Below the pieces are notes generated by a model. It did no database searches, was not told where the DNA came from, and saw only the letters and a list, made by a program, of their open reading frames with translations. Below, one piece after another: positions 32,903 to 44,183 of a stretch of 64,000 bases of DNA (within the stretch, counting starts at the first letter, position 1; each line of letters starts with the position of its first letter). Source of the stretch: Arthrobacter sp. SLBN-100. GTDB taxonomy: Bacteria; Actinomycetota; Actinomycetes; Actinomycetales; Micrococcaceae. The DNA is taken from assembly GCF_006715305.1 (NCBI RefSeq), contig NZ_VFMY01000001.1, positions 2,976,001-3,040,000 on the forward strand, given 5' to 3'. The position numbers were made by a program, and so were the translations under genes.

Positions 32903-33070
32903 GCCTGCTCCTTTTGCCGGTAAGCCTGACCGGGGGAACGGCAGACGGAAGAGGAGGCTGATGCACTCCTTCCATTTCCAATGTATCGCCCCCGGTGGGG
33001 CTTGCCGCAAGGCCGGGTGGGGGCCGGATAATCGCAAAGGCTTCAACCGGGAGAACGGGAGGACAGTGCG

Positions 33071-34567
33071 ATGACTGAGCATGCGGTAGTGATTGTGGGC
33101 GGCGGCCCCACGGGGTTGATGCTGGCAGGGGAGTTGGCGCTGGCAGGGGTTGATGCGGCCATCGTGGAGCGGCGTCCCAGCCAGGAGCTTGCCGGTGCGC
33201 GGGCGGGCGGCCTTCACGCCCGGACCCTTGAAGTCCTGGATCAGCGCGGCATCGCCGGGCGGTTCATCTCGGAGGGGCAGGTGGCCCAGGTGGCGGGGTT
33301 CGCGGGGACCCGCCTGGACATCAGCGAATTTCCCACCCGTCATCCCTACGGCCTGGGGCTGTGGCAGAACCACATCGAACGCATCCTCGCAGGCTGGGTG
33401 GGGGAGCTGGCCGTGACCTTCTACCGCGGCGAAGAGGTGACCGGCCTCGCGCAGGATAGTGCCGGCGTCGACCTTTACCTCAAGGGTGGCGGGACGCTGC
33501 GTGCGGACTACGTGGTGGGGTGCGACGGCGGCAGGAGCCTCGTGCGCAAGGCGTCCGGCATCGATTTTCCCGGCTGGGATCCCACCACCAGCGCGCTGAT
33601 CGGAGAGGTGGAGATGACCGGCGATCCGGAGTTCGGCGTGCACCAGAACGCCTTTGGCATCCACTCCTTTGGCCGGCGGGAGTACACAATCGTCGACGGC
33701 AAGGTGGTCTACGCGGACAGCGGGCCGGTGGGGGTGATGGTGACCGAGGAGCACGTGGGCCCGGCGAGGGAACCCACCCTGGCCGATCTCAGCGCAGCCC
33801 TCATTGCCGCCTGCGGCACCGATTACGGGGCCCACAGCCCTACCTGGATTTCCCGGTTCACGGACATGACCCGGCAGGCGGCCGCCTACCGCGAGGGGCG
33901 GATCCTGCTGGCCGGCGACGCCGCCCACGTCCACGCCCCGGACGGCGGGCAGGGGCTGAACATCGGGGTGCAGGACGCGGTGAACCTGGGCTGGAAGCTG
34001 GGGCAGGTTGTCAACGGGACAGCCCCGGAAACCTTCCTGGATACCTATCATGCCGAGCGCCACCCCGTGGCAGCCAGGGTGCTGCGCAACACCATGGCGC
34101 AGACTGCGCTCCGCCGCCCCGACCCGCGAATCAAGGCTGCTGGCGAGGTGGTTTCGGAGCTCCTCGGCATGGAGGAGCCGCGCCGGCGGTTCGCCGGGAT
34201 GCAGTCCGGCCTCGACGTCCATTACGACCTTGGTGCCGGACACCCGCTGCTCGGACGGCGGATGCCCGACGTCGACCTTGCCACTGCGGATGGTGCGCTG
34301 ACCGCCTATGCGCTGCTGCACGACGCGCGGCCGCTGCTGCTGAATCTCGGGGCGCCGGGCGTCTTCGACGGCATGCCGCGACCGGAACGGGTGAAGCTGG
34401 TTGATGCCCGGTACACCGGCTCCTGGGAGCTGCCGGTCCTCGGCGAAGTTCCTGCTCCTCCTGCCGTCCTGGTCAGGCCGGACGGATACGTCGCCTGGGT
34501 GGGCGGGGGAACGGATGCGGGGCTTGCCGAGGCTCTGACCACCTGGTGCGGACCCGGCCTAGGTTAG
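33071..34567 (+). CDS. FAD-dependent aromatic monooxygenase (group A, Rox/PgaE-like)
   Basis: A 498-residue flavoprotein hydroxylase with the three classical motifs: dinucleotide fold GGGPTG at 10-15, DG motif VVGCDGGRSLVRKASG, and GD motif GRILLAGDAAHVHAPDGGQGLNIGVQDAVNLGWKL. The C-terminal thioredoxin-like domain (LLLNLGAPGVFDGM ... VLVRPDGYVAWVGG) is typical of the polyketide and rifampicin monooxygenase group. A detoxifying or natural-product hydroxylase role is possible; the substrate cannot be read from sequence. Four bases separate it from an SDR gene, so the two are likely one operon. Confidence 0.88.
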   Translation: MTEHAVVIVGGGPTGLMLAGELALAGVDAAIVERRPSQELAGARAGGLHARTLEVLDQRGIAGRFISEGQVAQVAGFAGTRLDISEFPTRHPYGLGLWQNHIERILAGWVGELAVTFYRGEEVTGLAQDSAGVDLYLKGGGTLRADYVVGCDGGRSLVRKASGIDFPGWDPTTSALIGEVEMTGDPEFGVHQNAFGIHSFGRREYTIVDGKVVYADSGPVGVMVTEEHVGPAREPTLADLSAALIAACGTDYGAHSPTWISRFTDMTRQAAAYREGRILLAGDAAHVHAPDGGQGLNIGVQDAVNLGWKLGQVVNGTAPETFLDTYHAERHPVAARVLRNTMAQTALRRPDPRIKAAGEVVSELLGMEEPRRRFAGMQSGLDVHYDLGAGHPLLGRRMPDVDLATADGALTAYALLHDARPLLLNLGAPGVFDGMPRPERVKLVDARYTGSWELPVLGEVPAPPAVLVRPDGYVAWVGGGTDAGLAEALTTWCGPGLG

Positions 34568-34571
34568 GAGC

Positions 34572-35411
34572 ATGACCACCACCACCAAGACGGCACTTGT
34601 TACAGGAGCATCCTCAGGAATCGGGGAGGCGACCGTCCGGAAGCTGCAGGGCCTCGGCTACACCGTGTACGGCGCTGCCCGGCGCGCGGACCGGCTGCAG
34701 GAACTGGCGGCCCACGGCATCCGGCCGCTGGCCATGGACGTGACAGACGATGCGTCGATGAGCGCCGGTGTTGAGCAGGTCATTGCCGATACCGGCCGCC
34801 TCGACGTCCTGGTCAACAACGCCGGGTACGGCTCCTACGGAGCGCTTGAGGATGTCCCCATCGACGAGGGCCGCCGGCAGTTCGAAGTCAACGTCATCGG
34901 CGCGATCCGGCTGGCGCAGCTGGTCCTGCCGCACATGCGCACGCAGCATTCGGGCACCATCGTGAACATCACGTCGATGGGCGGCAAGATCTACACCCCG
35001 CTGGGCGGCTGGTACCACGGGACGAAGTTCGCCCTCGAGGCGCTCAGCGACTGCCTCCGCCTGGAGGTCAAGCCCTTCGGCATCGATGTGGTGGTCATCG
35101 AGCCAGGCGGCATCGCCACAGAATGGGGCGACATCGCGGCGGACAACCTGGAAGCGACGTCCGGGCGCGGACCCTATGCAGGGCAGGCAGAGGCTGTTGC
35201 CAGGACGTTGAGGGCGGAATCGACCGGGAACCGGAACTCACCGCCGTCGGTGGTGGCGGACGCGATCGGGAAGGCAGTCACCGCCGCGAAACCCAAGACC
35301 CGCTACGCGATGGGCTTCGGCGCCAAACCCCTGATTACGGCCCGCGGCCTGCTCGGCGACCGCCAGTTCGACGCTGTGATCAGCCGGGCCATCGGGCTGC
35401 CGCGCAGCTGA
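34572..35411 (+). CDS. Short-chain dehydrogenase/reductase
   Basis: A 279-residue classical SDR: NAD(P) motif TGASSGIG at 11-18, NNAG in VLVNNAGYGSYGALEDVPIDE, catalytic Ser in NITSMGG, and YxxxK at Tyr148-Lys152 (WYHGTKFALEALSDCLRLE). An Arg-rich segment after the first strand (AARRADRL) favours NADP. Family members annotated as oxidoreductases of unknown substrate share the FGIDVVVIEPGGIATEWGDIA loop. Four bases after the monooxygenase gene, and preceded by GGAG. Confidence 0.9.
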   Translation: MTTTTKTALVTGASSGIGEATVRKLQGLGYTVYGAARRADRLQELAAHGIRPLAMDVTDDASMSAGVEQVIADTGRLDVLVNNAGYGSYGALEDVPIDEGRRQFEVNVIGAIRLAQLVLPHMRTQHSGTIVNITSMGGKIYTPLGGWYHGTKFALEALSDCLRLEVKPFGIDVVVIEPGGIATEWGDIAADNLEATSGRGPYAGQAEAVARTLRAESTGNRNSPPSVVADAIGKAVTAAKPKTRYAMGFGAKPLITARGLLGDRQFDAVISRAIGLPRS

Positions 35412-35439
35412 GTGGCCAGCGTGCCCGGTCCGTCAATCG

Positions 35440-35829
35440 TTAGAGATGTGCATCCCTGACCTCCGGCGGTGTAGCGCCCTGGAGGACCCAGCGGTTGCCG
35501 TCCGGATCGGCGAAGTGGGCAAACAGCACCCCACCCATGTCCTGGACGTCGCTGATGTCCGCGCCCCGGCGGAGGAGTTCAACGCGCGTGGCGCCAATGT
35601 CCGGCACCACCAGCTGCAGCCCCTCCAGGCTGCCCGGCTGCATGGCTGTCATTCCGGTGCCGATAACGATTGACGCGGCCGAACCCGGAGGCGTCAGCTG
35701 GACCACCCGCATCCCCGGAACGTGCTCCACATCGTGGTCGAGCACGAAGCCGAGCTTCTCCGTATAGAAGGACTTTGCCCGGTCCACATCGGACACGGGT
35801 ACCTGCACAACCTCAAGGCGCATTTCCAT
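35440..35829 (-). CDS. VOC/glyoxalase-fold protein
   Basis: A 129-residue VOC protein: LEVVQVPVSDVDRAKSFYTEKLGFVLDHD at the start, GTRV-type second half, and FADPDGNRWVLQGATPPE at the end (the canonical DPDGN loop). The Glu and His usually binding metal are only partly evident. ATG 35829 is the first start that begins at the fold; the longer frame starts in the spacer. Convergent with the SDR gene. Function unknown. Confidence 0.85.
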   Translation of the reverse strand: MEMRLEVVQVPVSDVDRAKSFYTEKLGFVLDHDVEHVPGMRVVQLTPPGSAASIVIGTGMTAMQPGSLEGLQLVVPDIGATRVELLRRGADISDVQDMGGVLFAHFADPDGNRWVLQGATPPEVRDAHL

Positions 35830-36116
35830 TGGCTCACAGTATCCTGTGTGCCCTTCCCGGGCGGGCCTGGCGGGCGTAGGGGACAGCGCAGGGGAAGATG
35901 CTGGCGGTGCCAGGAGTCCGCCGTCGGTTCCCTCGGCCACCAGCAATACTCCCTATCCCGAACCGGCGCCATCGGCGCTGGTCAAGGGCCTCTTTCGTTA
36001 CTCCATGCTGCGGGTCATGACCCCGTATTGCCTCCGGCGTCAGTGCGTTTCAGCCGCGATTGAACAGACCGCTGAGCGGTGGCTGGTTGGGGTTACCGGT
36101 CTCGAAAGGAAAGAAC

Positions 36117-36637
36117 ATGACGGAACACTTCGATCTCACCCCGCAGCGCCTGCGCCACGTCCTGGGCCACTTTGCCTCCGGGCTGACCGTCATCACCGCG
36201 GCCACGGACAACGGCCCCGCGGGCTTCACGTGCCAGTCTTTCGCTTCCCTCTCGCTGGACCCGGCCCTGGTCACCTTCAGTCCGGCGCGCAGCTCCAGCA
36301 CCTGGCCGCAGCTGCACGACGCTGGCCGGTTCACCGTGAACATCCTGCCCGCCGAACACCAGCACCTCGCAATACCCAGTTCGCCCGGTCCGGCACGGAC
36401 AAGTTCGCCGGTGTGGACTTCACGGCGTCACCGCTGGGCAATCCGGTGCTGGACCAGACGCTGGCCTGGGTGGACTGCGAGCTGCATGAAGAGTACGACG
36501 GCGGCGACCACACCATCGTGGTGGGTGCTGTCCGCGCCCTGGGGGCACGGGAAGGCGCTGAACCGCTCATCTTCTTCAAGGGCAGCTACTTCGAAGGAGT
36601 AGAGTCCCCCACCAACCGGCTGGAGAAGGTCGCATGA
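36117..36637 (+). pseudogene. Flavin reductase family protein with a single-base frameshift
   Basis: The reading frame from ATG 36117 (GAAAGGA upstream) gives a normal HpaC/NTAB-type flavin reductase beginning: FDLTPQRLRHVLGHFASGLTVITA, GFTCQSFASLSLDPALVTFSP, FTVNILPAEHQHLA. At about 36369-36371 the sense jumps by one frame: after HL the other frame continues NTQFARSGTDKFAGVDFTASPLG, LAWVDCELHEEYDGGDHTIVVGAVRALG, then a stop at 36635. Restoring one base in CACCTCGCAATACC repairs a complete protein of about 173 residues. It is either a real inactivating deletion or a sequencing error. Its end overlaps the next small frame by ATGA. Confidence 0.8.
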
Positions 36638-36846
36638 CGGCGGCCGGATCCCGCTCCCGGGGCCGGGCCGGCGCCCGTCCCCGGCCGCCGCCGGACGCGT
36701 GGGCGCAGACCGTTGCCGGGCATGAGTGGTTCAGGGTTGAACCGCGCGGCGGCCTTGAAACCCTGGACGGACGGGTCTTCCACTACGCGCTGACCGAAAA
36801 AGCACCCGCAGCTCAGATAATTCCGGTCAAGGCGGCAGGCTCCTGA
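36634..36846 (+). CDS. Small hypothetical frame after the flavin reductase
   Basis: A 70-codon frame whose ATG overlaps the flavin reductase stop (ATGA). The start is Arg/Pro-rich, and the middle (DAWAQTVAGHEWFRVEPRGGLETLDGRVFHYALTEK) looks like genuine protein but I recognise no family. The position suggests translational coupling. It may be a real small gene or the remains of a larger one. Confidence 0.4.
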   Translation: MTAAGSRSRGRAGARPRPPPDAWAQTVAGHEWFRVEPRGGLETLDGRVFHYALTEKAPAAQIIPVKAAGS

Positions 36847-37231
36847 CGTGGTCCGCTTCGTCACTGCCTGTCGCCACGCTCCCACGATCCGGCCGTCCGC
36901 GAGGATCGCCAGCAAGTGGTCTTCCCGCAGGGCGAGTTCCGAAAGTGCCGCTCCGGTGCCCACGGAGGTGAATGGCGTGCCGTGCAGCGCGGCCGGCTCG
37001 TCGGCCGACAGCGGATCCCTTTCCAAAGCAGTTGCGCCGCAGCCAGGGCCGTGCCGGATGTCTAACCGATCAACAGTCCTTCCTCGCGTGCTGCCGGGGG
37101 GCGGTGAGGATCGACTCCCTGTCGGTGATGCGGCTCGGATCGGTTGGAAGCATAAATGTCAGACCCTACTCCTAGTCTGAAAGTGTCCCCAAGAGGAGGG
37201 GCCGGCCATGGTTCCGCGAAGGAGGTGCAGC
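36847..37231. other. Spacer with weak minus-strand coding remnant
   Basis: No intact gene. On the minus strand 36848-37026 an open stretch reads TSVGTGAALSELALREDHLLAILADGRIVGAWRQAVTKR, whose DGRIVGAWR resembles the C-terminal strand of winged-helix DNA-binding/glycosylase proteins, but nothing confirms a gene. The last part is the leader of the HNH endonuclease gene. Confidence 0.35.
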
Positions 37232-38698
37232 ATGGAGGTGCAGCCGTTCGTCACTGACGACGAGGCGTGGGTTCCGGCTGTCGAGTTCACGGACCGGGAG
37301 GATTCGCTCCTGGCCGGGACGGTGAGCTTTCCGGCTCCCGCCTTCCTGACCGCCGATGGCGCGATCCGCATGGTCCAGTCCGCTGACAGGCTTATCGCCT
37401 GGGCTACGGGCGTGAAGCAGGGCGCACTTGCCCGGGTCGAGGAAGCTGTTGCGGAAGAAGCTCCGGGGCGGCAGGAGAGCCAGCCGGTACGGTTTGGCGG
37501 GGACGAGGCCCATGCGCTTGCTGTCACCGAAGTGTCAACTGCCTGTGCCCTCTCGGAAGGAACGGCTGCCCGCTTGCTCAATGATGCGGCGGAGCTGACA
37601 ACGTCCCTTTGGGAGGTCCTTGAAGCGGTGGAGGCGGGCGAAATTTCCGACGCGCATGCCAAAATCATTGTCGACCAAGCCCGCTCCCTCCCTGCCGGGA
37701 AGGCCGAAAGGTTTGCATCGGTGGCGCTGCGGCGCACGCTGACTCGGCACGGCCGTAGGCGCACACCCGCTGAATTGCGCGTCTGTCTGCGGCGGTTGCG
37801 TGAACAGCTTCACCCTGAAAGCCTCGCGGCCCGGAAGGAGGCGGCCCAGCGTGAGCGCGGCGTGTGGTTCAGGGCCGAGCCGGACGGTATGTGCACGCTC
37901 TCGGCGTTCCTCACCGCGGAGGTCGGAATGGCAATCTATAGCGGACTCGATCGTGATGCACGGCTGGCCAGCGCGCGGGCAGCGGAGCTCCGGGACCTTC
38001 CTGGGCGCAGCGCTGCTGCTGAACCCGGAACTGCACCTGGAGCCGGCACTGCTGCGGATTCGCCTACGCTGTCGGAGTTTCGCGCCGAGGCGCTGGCCTA
38101 CCGCCTCTTTGGTGGCCCTGACGGGGTGGAATCCGTGGTGTTCCATCCTGAGATCGTGGTGACCATTCCGGTCGGACAGGTTATGGGCAGCAGCGCGGGT
38201 TCCGGCGGTGGTACGGTACCCGCTGAACCTGAGCTTGGAACGGCTGAACTCGAAGGGTATGGCCCCCTTGATGCTGGAACGGCCAGGCGCTTGGCGGCCC
38301 TGGCGCCTACCTGGTACCTGCTCTTCATGGACGGTACCACCGGGCAGGCGTTGGGCGTGGGGCGCCGGGCATATCGCCCACCGAAAGCGCTGCGCCGGTA
38401 CCTGCGGTGCCGCGACCGGACCTGTCGATTCCCGGGATGCACCCGCCGGGTCACCGTCTGCGAGCCCGATCACACCATTGAGTGGCAGGACGGCGGGACT
38501 ACCGACCCCGGCAACCTGGCAATGCTCTGCCGCAGGCACCACGCGCTGAAGTCCATCGGTGCGTGGAGCTATAGACACTCTTCCCCTTCCGGAGACCTTG
38601 AGTGGCGTTCACCCCTGGGCCGGCAGTACACCACCGAAGCAACGGACCTGGGAAAAGTGCTATATCCGCGCCAACAGCCAGAGCCACCGCCGTTTTAG
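37232..38698 (+). CDS. DUF222 / 13E12-repeat HNH endonuclease
   Basis: A 488-residue protein of the actinobacterial 13E12 family. The N-terminal about 330 residues are the DUF222 region (EVSTACALSEGTAARLLNDAAELT, GEISDAHAKIIVDQARSLPAG). The C-terminal HNH nuclease reads LRCRDRTCRFPGCTRRVTVCEPDHTIEWQDGGTTDPGNLAMLCRRHHALK: a zinc CxxC, the catalytic DH pair and the final HH are present. ATG 37232 is chosen because GAAGGAGG lies about 6 bases upstream; ATG 37208 lacks this. These genes are multicopy and mobile-like in Micrococcaceae, with an unclear role. Confidence 0.92.
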   Translation: MEVQPFVTDDEAWVPAVEFTDREDSLLAGTVSFPAPAFLTADGAIRMVQSADRLIAWATGVKQGALARVEEAVAEEAPGRQESQPVRFGGDEAHALAVTEVSTACALSEGTAARLLNDAAELTTSLWEVLEAVEAGEISDAHAKIIVDQARSLPAGKAERFASVALRRTLTRHGRRRTPAELRVCLRRLREQLHPESLAARKEAAQRERGVWFRAEPDGMCTLSAFLTAEVGMAIYSGLDRDARLASARAAELRDLPGRSAAAEPGTAPGAGTAADSPTLSEFRAEALAYRLFGGPDGVESVVFHPEIVVTIPVGQVMGSSAGSGGGTVPAEPELGTAELEGYGPLDAGTARRLAALAPTWYLLFMDGTTGQALGVGRRAYRPPKALRRYLRCRDRTCRFPGCTRRVTVCEPDHTIEWQDGGTTDPGNLAMLCRRHHALKSIGAWSYRHSSPSGDLEWRSPLGRQYTTEATDLGKVLYPRQQPEPPPF

Positions 38699-38765
38699 GC
38701 AGACGGCAGTCCGAGGCGGCTCTAGTCGGTGGTGGTTCTGGCGGCGCTGCCATTACCCTCGACTC

Positions 38766-38961
38766 CTTGAGTTCGCTCCCCTCGGAATCCGCGTCCTCGG
38801 GGTAGCCTCCACCTTCGTACCCGCCGAGGGCTATGTGGCCGCGGCGGCAGCCCACGTGCCAACGGAAGAATCCGGCCAGCGTTGTCCTCTTCTGCGCGAG
38901 CGACCTCTCCACCATCATGACCGGAAGCACCCTCCTGGCCGACGCCGGACAAACCATTTGA
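38766..38961 (+). pseudogene. Degraded C-terminus of a short-chain dehydrogenase
   Basis: Two frames together spell the end of an SDR. Frame one (about 38766-38880) gives EFAPLGIRVLGVASTFVPAEG; frame two (38875-38961) gives ASVVLFCASDLSTIMTGSTLLADAG followed by QTI and a TGA. The second is the textbook SDR ending (VLFLASDxSSxMTGSTLxVDGG). The Rossmann motif and catalytic Tyr are absent upstream, where the HNH gene now lies. It fills most of the 315-base spacer 38699-39013, which otherwise holds nothing. Confidence 0.7.
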
Positions 38962-39013
38962 GCCTCGGGCGGGACCGTACGGTAGGCGCTCAACCGGAAG
39001 CGGTGGCGGAGGA

Positions 39014-39736
39014 TCAGTCCAGGCGCTCGCCGGTGACATCGGCCAGGCGGTCCAGGAGTTCATTCTGGAACCGCTCGTCGCGGGCTGCATGATGCGGCTT
39101 CTCCCGGTTTTGGTGGAACCAGTAGCCCCCGCTGGTGCGCGCCGCCGGGTCATCGCTCGTGGCGAGCCACTCCTGGGTCAGGTGGCCGAGGCGCAGGTCA
39201 TCAGGTGCCCCAGCACCGCCCATCCGGGTGGGCACCCAGCCGGGATCGACCGCGTTGCTGAGGACGTCCGGCCATAAACGGGCGACGGCGGCTGCCACGG
39301 CTGTGAGGTAGAGCTTGCTGTCCGAGTAGGTCACCTTCCCCGTGTCCGCTTCGAGCCTGCTGAGGTCGGCGTGGCCGCCGCGGTGCATCCCGCTGCTGAC
39401 ATAGACCAGCCGCTGCGGGCGTTCGATGAGCGCGGTGAGGAGGTACGGGGCCACAACGTTCACCCGGAAGATGTCCGGGCTGTGCAGCACTCCCGCATTG
39501 TGGATGACGGAATCCATGCGACCGATCGCGTTGACTTGCCCGGCGACGTCACGCGTCTGTTCCAGGTCCGCCAGGTCGCCCACCACGGCTGCGGCCCCGC
39601 TGTCCACCAGATCCTGGACGGCATCCAGCCGGGCAGTGCTCCGTGCATGCACAACCACGTCGTGGCCGTTCTCCAAAAGTGTCCGGGCCGTAGCCCGTCC
39701 CAGCCCGTCAGCAGAGCCGGTCACAAATAGGCGCAT
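39014..39736 (-). CDS. SDR family NAD(P)-dependent oxidoreductase
   Basis: A 240-residue SDR: RLFVTGSADGLGRATARTLLENGH (GSADGLG cofactor loop), HARSTARLDAVQDL, VIHNAGV (HNAG in place of NNAG), VYVSSGMHRGG with the catalytic Ser, and YSDSK for Tyr-Lys. The C-terminus (ASTSDD-like ATSDDPAARTSGGYWFHQNREKPHHAARD) is like the plant/actinobacterial light-dependent-reductase-like SDR group that ends with an HQ..RxPHPA motif. ATG 39736. 30 bases downstream of the MOSC gene on the same strand. Substrate unknown. Confidence 0.88.
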   Translation of the reverse strand: MRLFVTGSADGLGRATARTLLENGHDVVVHARSTARLDAVQDLVDSGAAAVVGDLADLEQTRDVAGQVNAIGRMDSVIHNAGVLHSPDIFRVNVVAPYLLTALIERPQRLVYVSSGMHRGGHADLSRLEADTGKVTYSDSKLYLTAVAAAVARLWPDVLSNAVDPGWVPTRMGGAGAPDDLRLGHLTQEWLATSDDPAARTSGGYWFHQNREKPHHAARDERFQNELLDRLADVTGERLD

Positions 39737-39766
39737 ATTACTCCTCCTCGTGTCGTGGAAACTGAA

Positions 39767-40339
39767 CTACGGCAGTCGGCCCGGCCGCAGCAGGCTCGGC
39801 ACCCCGGCCTGCTCAGGATCCAGCGGGACAGGGCTGACCAGTACCGCCGGCCCGCGGTGCAGGCTGCCGCTGGAGAGTGCCCGGCAGCGGATGCCACCCC
39901 TGCCCCGCATCGCGGCGTGGGCTCCCGGCGCGAGCACCTCGTTCATCCAGGCGCACGGGTGCGCGGGCCGCCCGCCGTGGAACTCCACCATGGATTCCCC
40001 GGATTCGAGCGCGAAGTCCTGGCCCAGCAGCGGAGCCAGGTGGGCACCGCGCAGGATCACATTCCGCCGGGTGGCCAGGGGATCAAACGGCCCCGCCTCC
40101 AGCTCGGCGGCTATAGCCTCGAGGGCCTCGACGGCGAACAGGGTCACCGCAGCGTCCATGTGCGCGGCCTTTCCAAAGAAGCGGTCACCAACGATGCCCT
40201 TGCCCGCCACCACTTCAGCCGTATGGGCGTCCAGCGTCGGCACGTCCGCGGGGCCGTCCTTTGCCCGCCCAAAGTAGGCATGCCCCGGTGACACCAGCAG
40301 GTGCAGGATCTGGACGTCGTACCGGTAGTGTTCGGCCAT
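39767..40339 (-). CDS. MOSC domain protein (molybdenum cofactor sulfurase C-terminal type)
   Basis: A 190-residue single-domain MOSC protein. Typical features: HLLVSPGHAYFGR at the start, VAGKGIVGDRFFGKAAH (the GDR-like motif), NVILRGAHLAPLLGQDFAL, and HPCAWMNEVLAPGAHAAMRGRGGIRCRALSSG, in which Cys in PCAWM is the conserved candidate carrier cysteine. Family members act in Mo-cofactor sulfur transfer or in detoxifying N-hydroxylated compounds. ATG 40339 is the first start at the fold. Divergent from the next gene. Probably transcribed with the downstream SDR. Confidence 0.88.
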   Translation of the reverse strand: MAEHYRYDVQILHLLVSPGHAYFGRAKDGPADVPTLDAHTAEVVAGKGIVGDRFFGKAAHMDAAVTLFAVEALEAIAAELEAGPFDPLATRRNVILRGAHLAPLLGQDFALESGESMVEFHGGRPAHPCAWMNEVLAPGAHAAMRGRGGIRCRALSSGSLHRGPAVLVSPVPLDPEQAGVPSLLRPGRLP

Positions 40340-40402
40340 ACCGCCAGCGTAGTTTGATGTACGCGTAGGCATCGCTGATCGGGACTATTGGGGGAGCAGA
40401 AA

Positions 40403-40783
40403 GTGGAACCAATCGCTGTAGACGGCGGCAAGGGCACCGTAGAACTCGGCGCCGACGGAATTATTCACCTTGTCTGGCAACCCGGGATCGTTCTGGAAGG
40501 CGATGACGTGCACGCTGCCATGGCAAGGGTCGATGAAATTTCCGAAGGGTCCGAATACCCGATGCTGGTGGACATGGGGGTTACAAAGGCAGTGACCCGC
40601 CAGGCCAAGTCTGCCTTCCAGATCCCCTGTGCAGCTTCCCGAATTGCCTTGCTTGGCTCAAGTCCAGTGGACCGCATCATTGCCAACTTCACCATTGAAC
40701 GGCAGACACTGCCATGTCCCACACGCTTCTTCACTTCCCGTGATGAAGCACTGGTATGGCTTCTGCATCCCGCGGTTCCCTGA
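40403..40783 (+). CDS. STAS-like small domain protein (DUF7793-type)
   Basis: A 126-residue protein of alternating strands and helices: HLVWQPGIVLEGDDVHAAMARVDEISEGSEYPMLVDMGVTKAVTRQAK followed by ASRIALLGSSPVDRIIANFTIE and FFTSRDEALVWLL. This is the SpoIIAA/STAS-like layout I associate with actinobacterial DUF7793 proteins. No phospho-acceptor Ser is obvious. GTG 40403 is preferred, with GGGGGAG 7 bases upstream; a TTG at 40388 is the alternative. Function unknown. Confidence 0.6.
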   Translation: MEPIAVDGGKGTVELGADGIIHLVWQPGIVLEGDDVHAAMARVDEISEGSEYPMLVDMGVTKAVTRQAKSAFQIPCAASRIALLGSSPVDRIIANFTIERQTLPCPTRFFTSRDEALVWLLHPAVP

Positions 40784-40837
40784 CCGGCGGTGCGTCTGAC
40801 AGCTGACGCGGGGGTTTCATCCGCTGTTTTTCCGGTG

Positions 40838-41275
40838 TCAGTCCTTCTGCAGCTTCTCGGCGAGCATCACGAGGATTCCGCTGGGACCGCGGAGGTACGT
40901 CAGTTTGTAGACGTCGCCATAGGTTGCCACGCCGCGCAGCGGATGGCACCCGTGCCTGGCAGCTATCTCAAGGCTTTTGTCGATGTCATCCACCGAAAAG
41001 GCCACCCGGTGCATGCCGATTTCGTTGGGGCGGGTCGGGTGCGACTCGATTGCTTCGGGGTGGATGTATTCGAAGAGCTCCAGCTGGCCGTGACCGTCAG
41101 GGGTCTGGAGCATCGCAATCTTGGCGTGGTTGCCATCAAGCCCCACGGCAGTATCGGTCCACTCGCCGCTGACAGTGTCACGGCCGATAACCGTCAGGCC
41201 GAGATCTGTGAAAAAAGCGATGGCTTCCTCAAGATCGCGAACGGCGATACCAACGTTTTCCAGTTTGATGGCCAT
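40838..41275 (-). CDS. VOC/glyoxalase-fold protein
   Basis: A 145-residue protein resembling the methylmalonyl-CoA-epimerase/glyoxalase-like VOC group: KLENVGIAVRDLEEAIAFFTDLGLTVIGR, LELFEYIHP, NEIGMHRVAFSVDDIDKSLEIAARHG, and LRGPSGILVMLAEKL. Metal-ligand candidates are His in HRVAF and Glu in VMLAE. It is 2 bases downstream of the UvrA-like gene stop, on the same strand, so it is probably co-transcribed with it. Substrate unknown. Confidence 0.82.
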   Translation of the reverse strand: MAIKLENVGIAVRDLEEAIAFFTDLGLTVIGRDTVSGEWTDTAVGLDGNHAKIAMLQTPDGHGQLELFEYIHPEAIESHPTRPNEIGMHRVAFSVDDIDKSLEIAARHGCHPLRGVATYGDVYKLTYLRGPSGILVMLAEKLQKD

Positions 41276-41277
41276 GC

Positions 41278-43671
<2,394 letters not shown>

Positions 43672-43763
43672 CGGGTCTCCATCTGTTGGGCTGCGGTTTT
43701 TCGTGCCAGGGGAAGACTGCGCGGGCAGCTCCCCCTGGCGCCACTGGCTTCAATCCTCCCAAC

Positions 43764-44183
43764 TCAGGGCTGCTGGTTGATGCGGACGGTGTTGCCGGCC
43801 GGGTCGCGGAAGGCACAGTCGCGGATGCCGTAGGGCTGGTCCACGGGTTCCTGGACGACGTCGGCCCCGCTCGCCTCCACCGAAGCGAACGCGGCGTCCA
43901 CGTCCGGCGCGGACAGGACGACGGTGGCGTAAGTGCCCTTGGCCATCATCTCGGCGATGGTGCGGCGTTCGTCATCGGTGATGCCCGGATCCACGGCCGG
44001 CGGGTGCAGGACGATGGAGACGTCCGGCTGGCCCGCCGGGCCCACGGTGATCCAGCGCATGGTGCCGCGGCCAACATCGTTGCGGACCTCGAAGCCCAGG
44101 GCGTCGCGGTAGAACGCCAATGAGGCGTCGGGATCGGTGTGCGGAAGGAAGGTTGAGTTGATGGTGATGTCCATGGCAGTCAT
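43764..44183 (-). CDS. VOC family protein coupled to an AraC regulator
   Basis: A 139-residue protein: TINSTFLPHTDPDASLAFYRDALGFEVRND, RWITVGPAGQPDVSIVLHPP, and GIRDCAFRDPAGNTVRIN (PAGN loop). Start ATG 44183 overlaps the TGA of the AraC gene (ATGA), which decides this start over ATG 44174. Small AraC-VOC pairs are common in Micrococcaceae. Substrate unknown. Confidence 0.88.
   Translation of the reverse strand: MTAMDITINSTFLPHTDPDASLAFYRDALGFEVRNDVGRGTMRWITVGPAGQPDVSIVLHPPAVDPGITDDERRTIAEMMAKGTYATVVLSAPDVDAAFASVEASGADVVQEPVDQPYGIRDCAFRDPAGNTVRINQQP

Noticed and set aside
32903..34321. Long minus-strand frame joined in-frame to lysR
   Set aside because: The extra 473 codons mirror the monooxygenase on the plus strand; lysR has its own ribosome site at GTG 32902.
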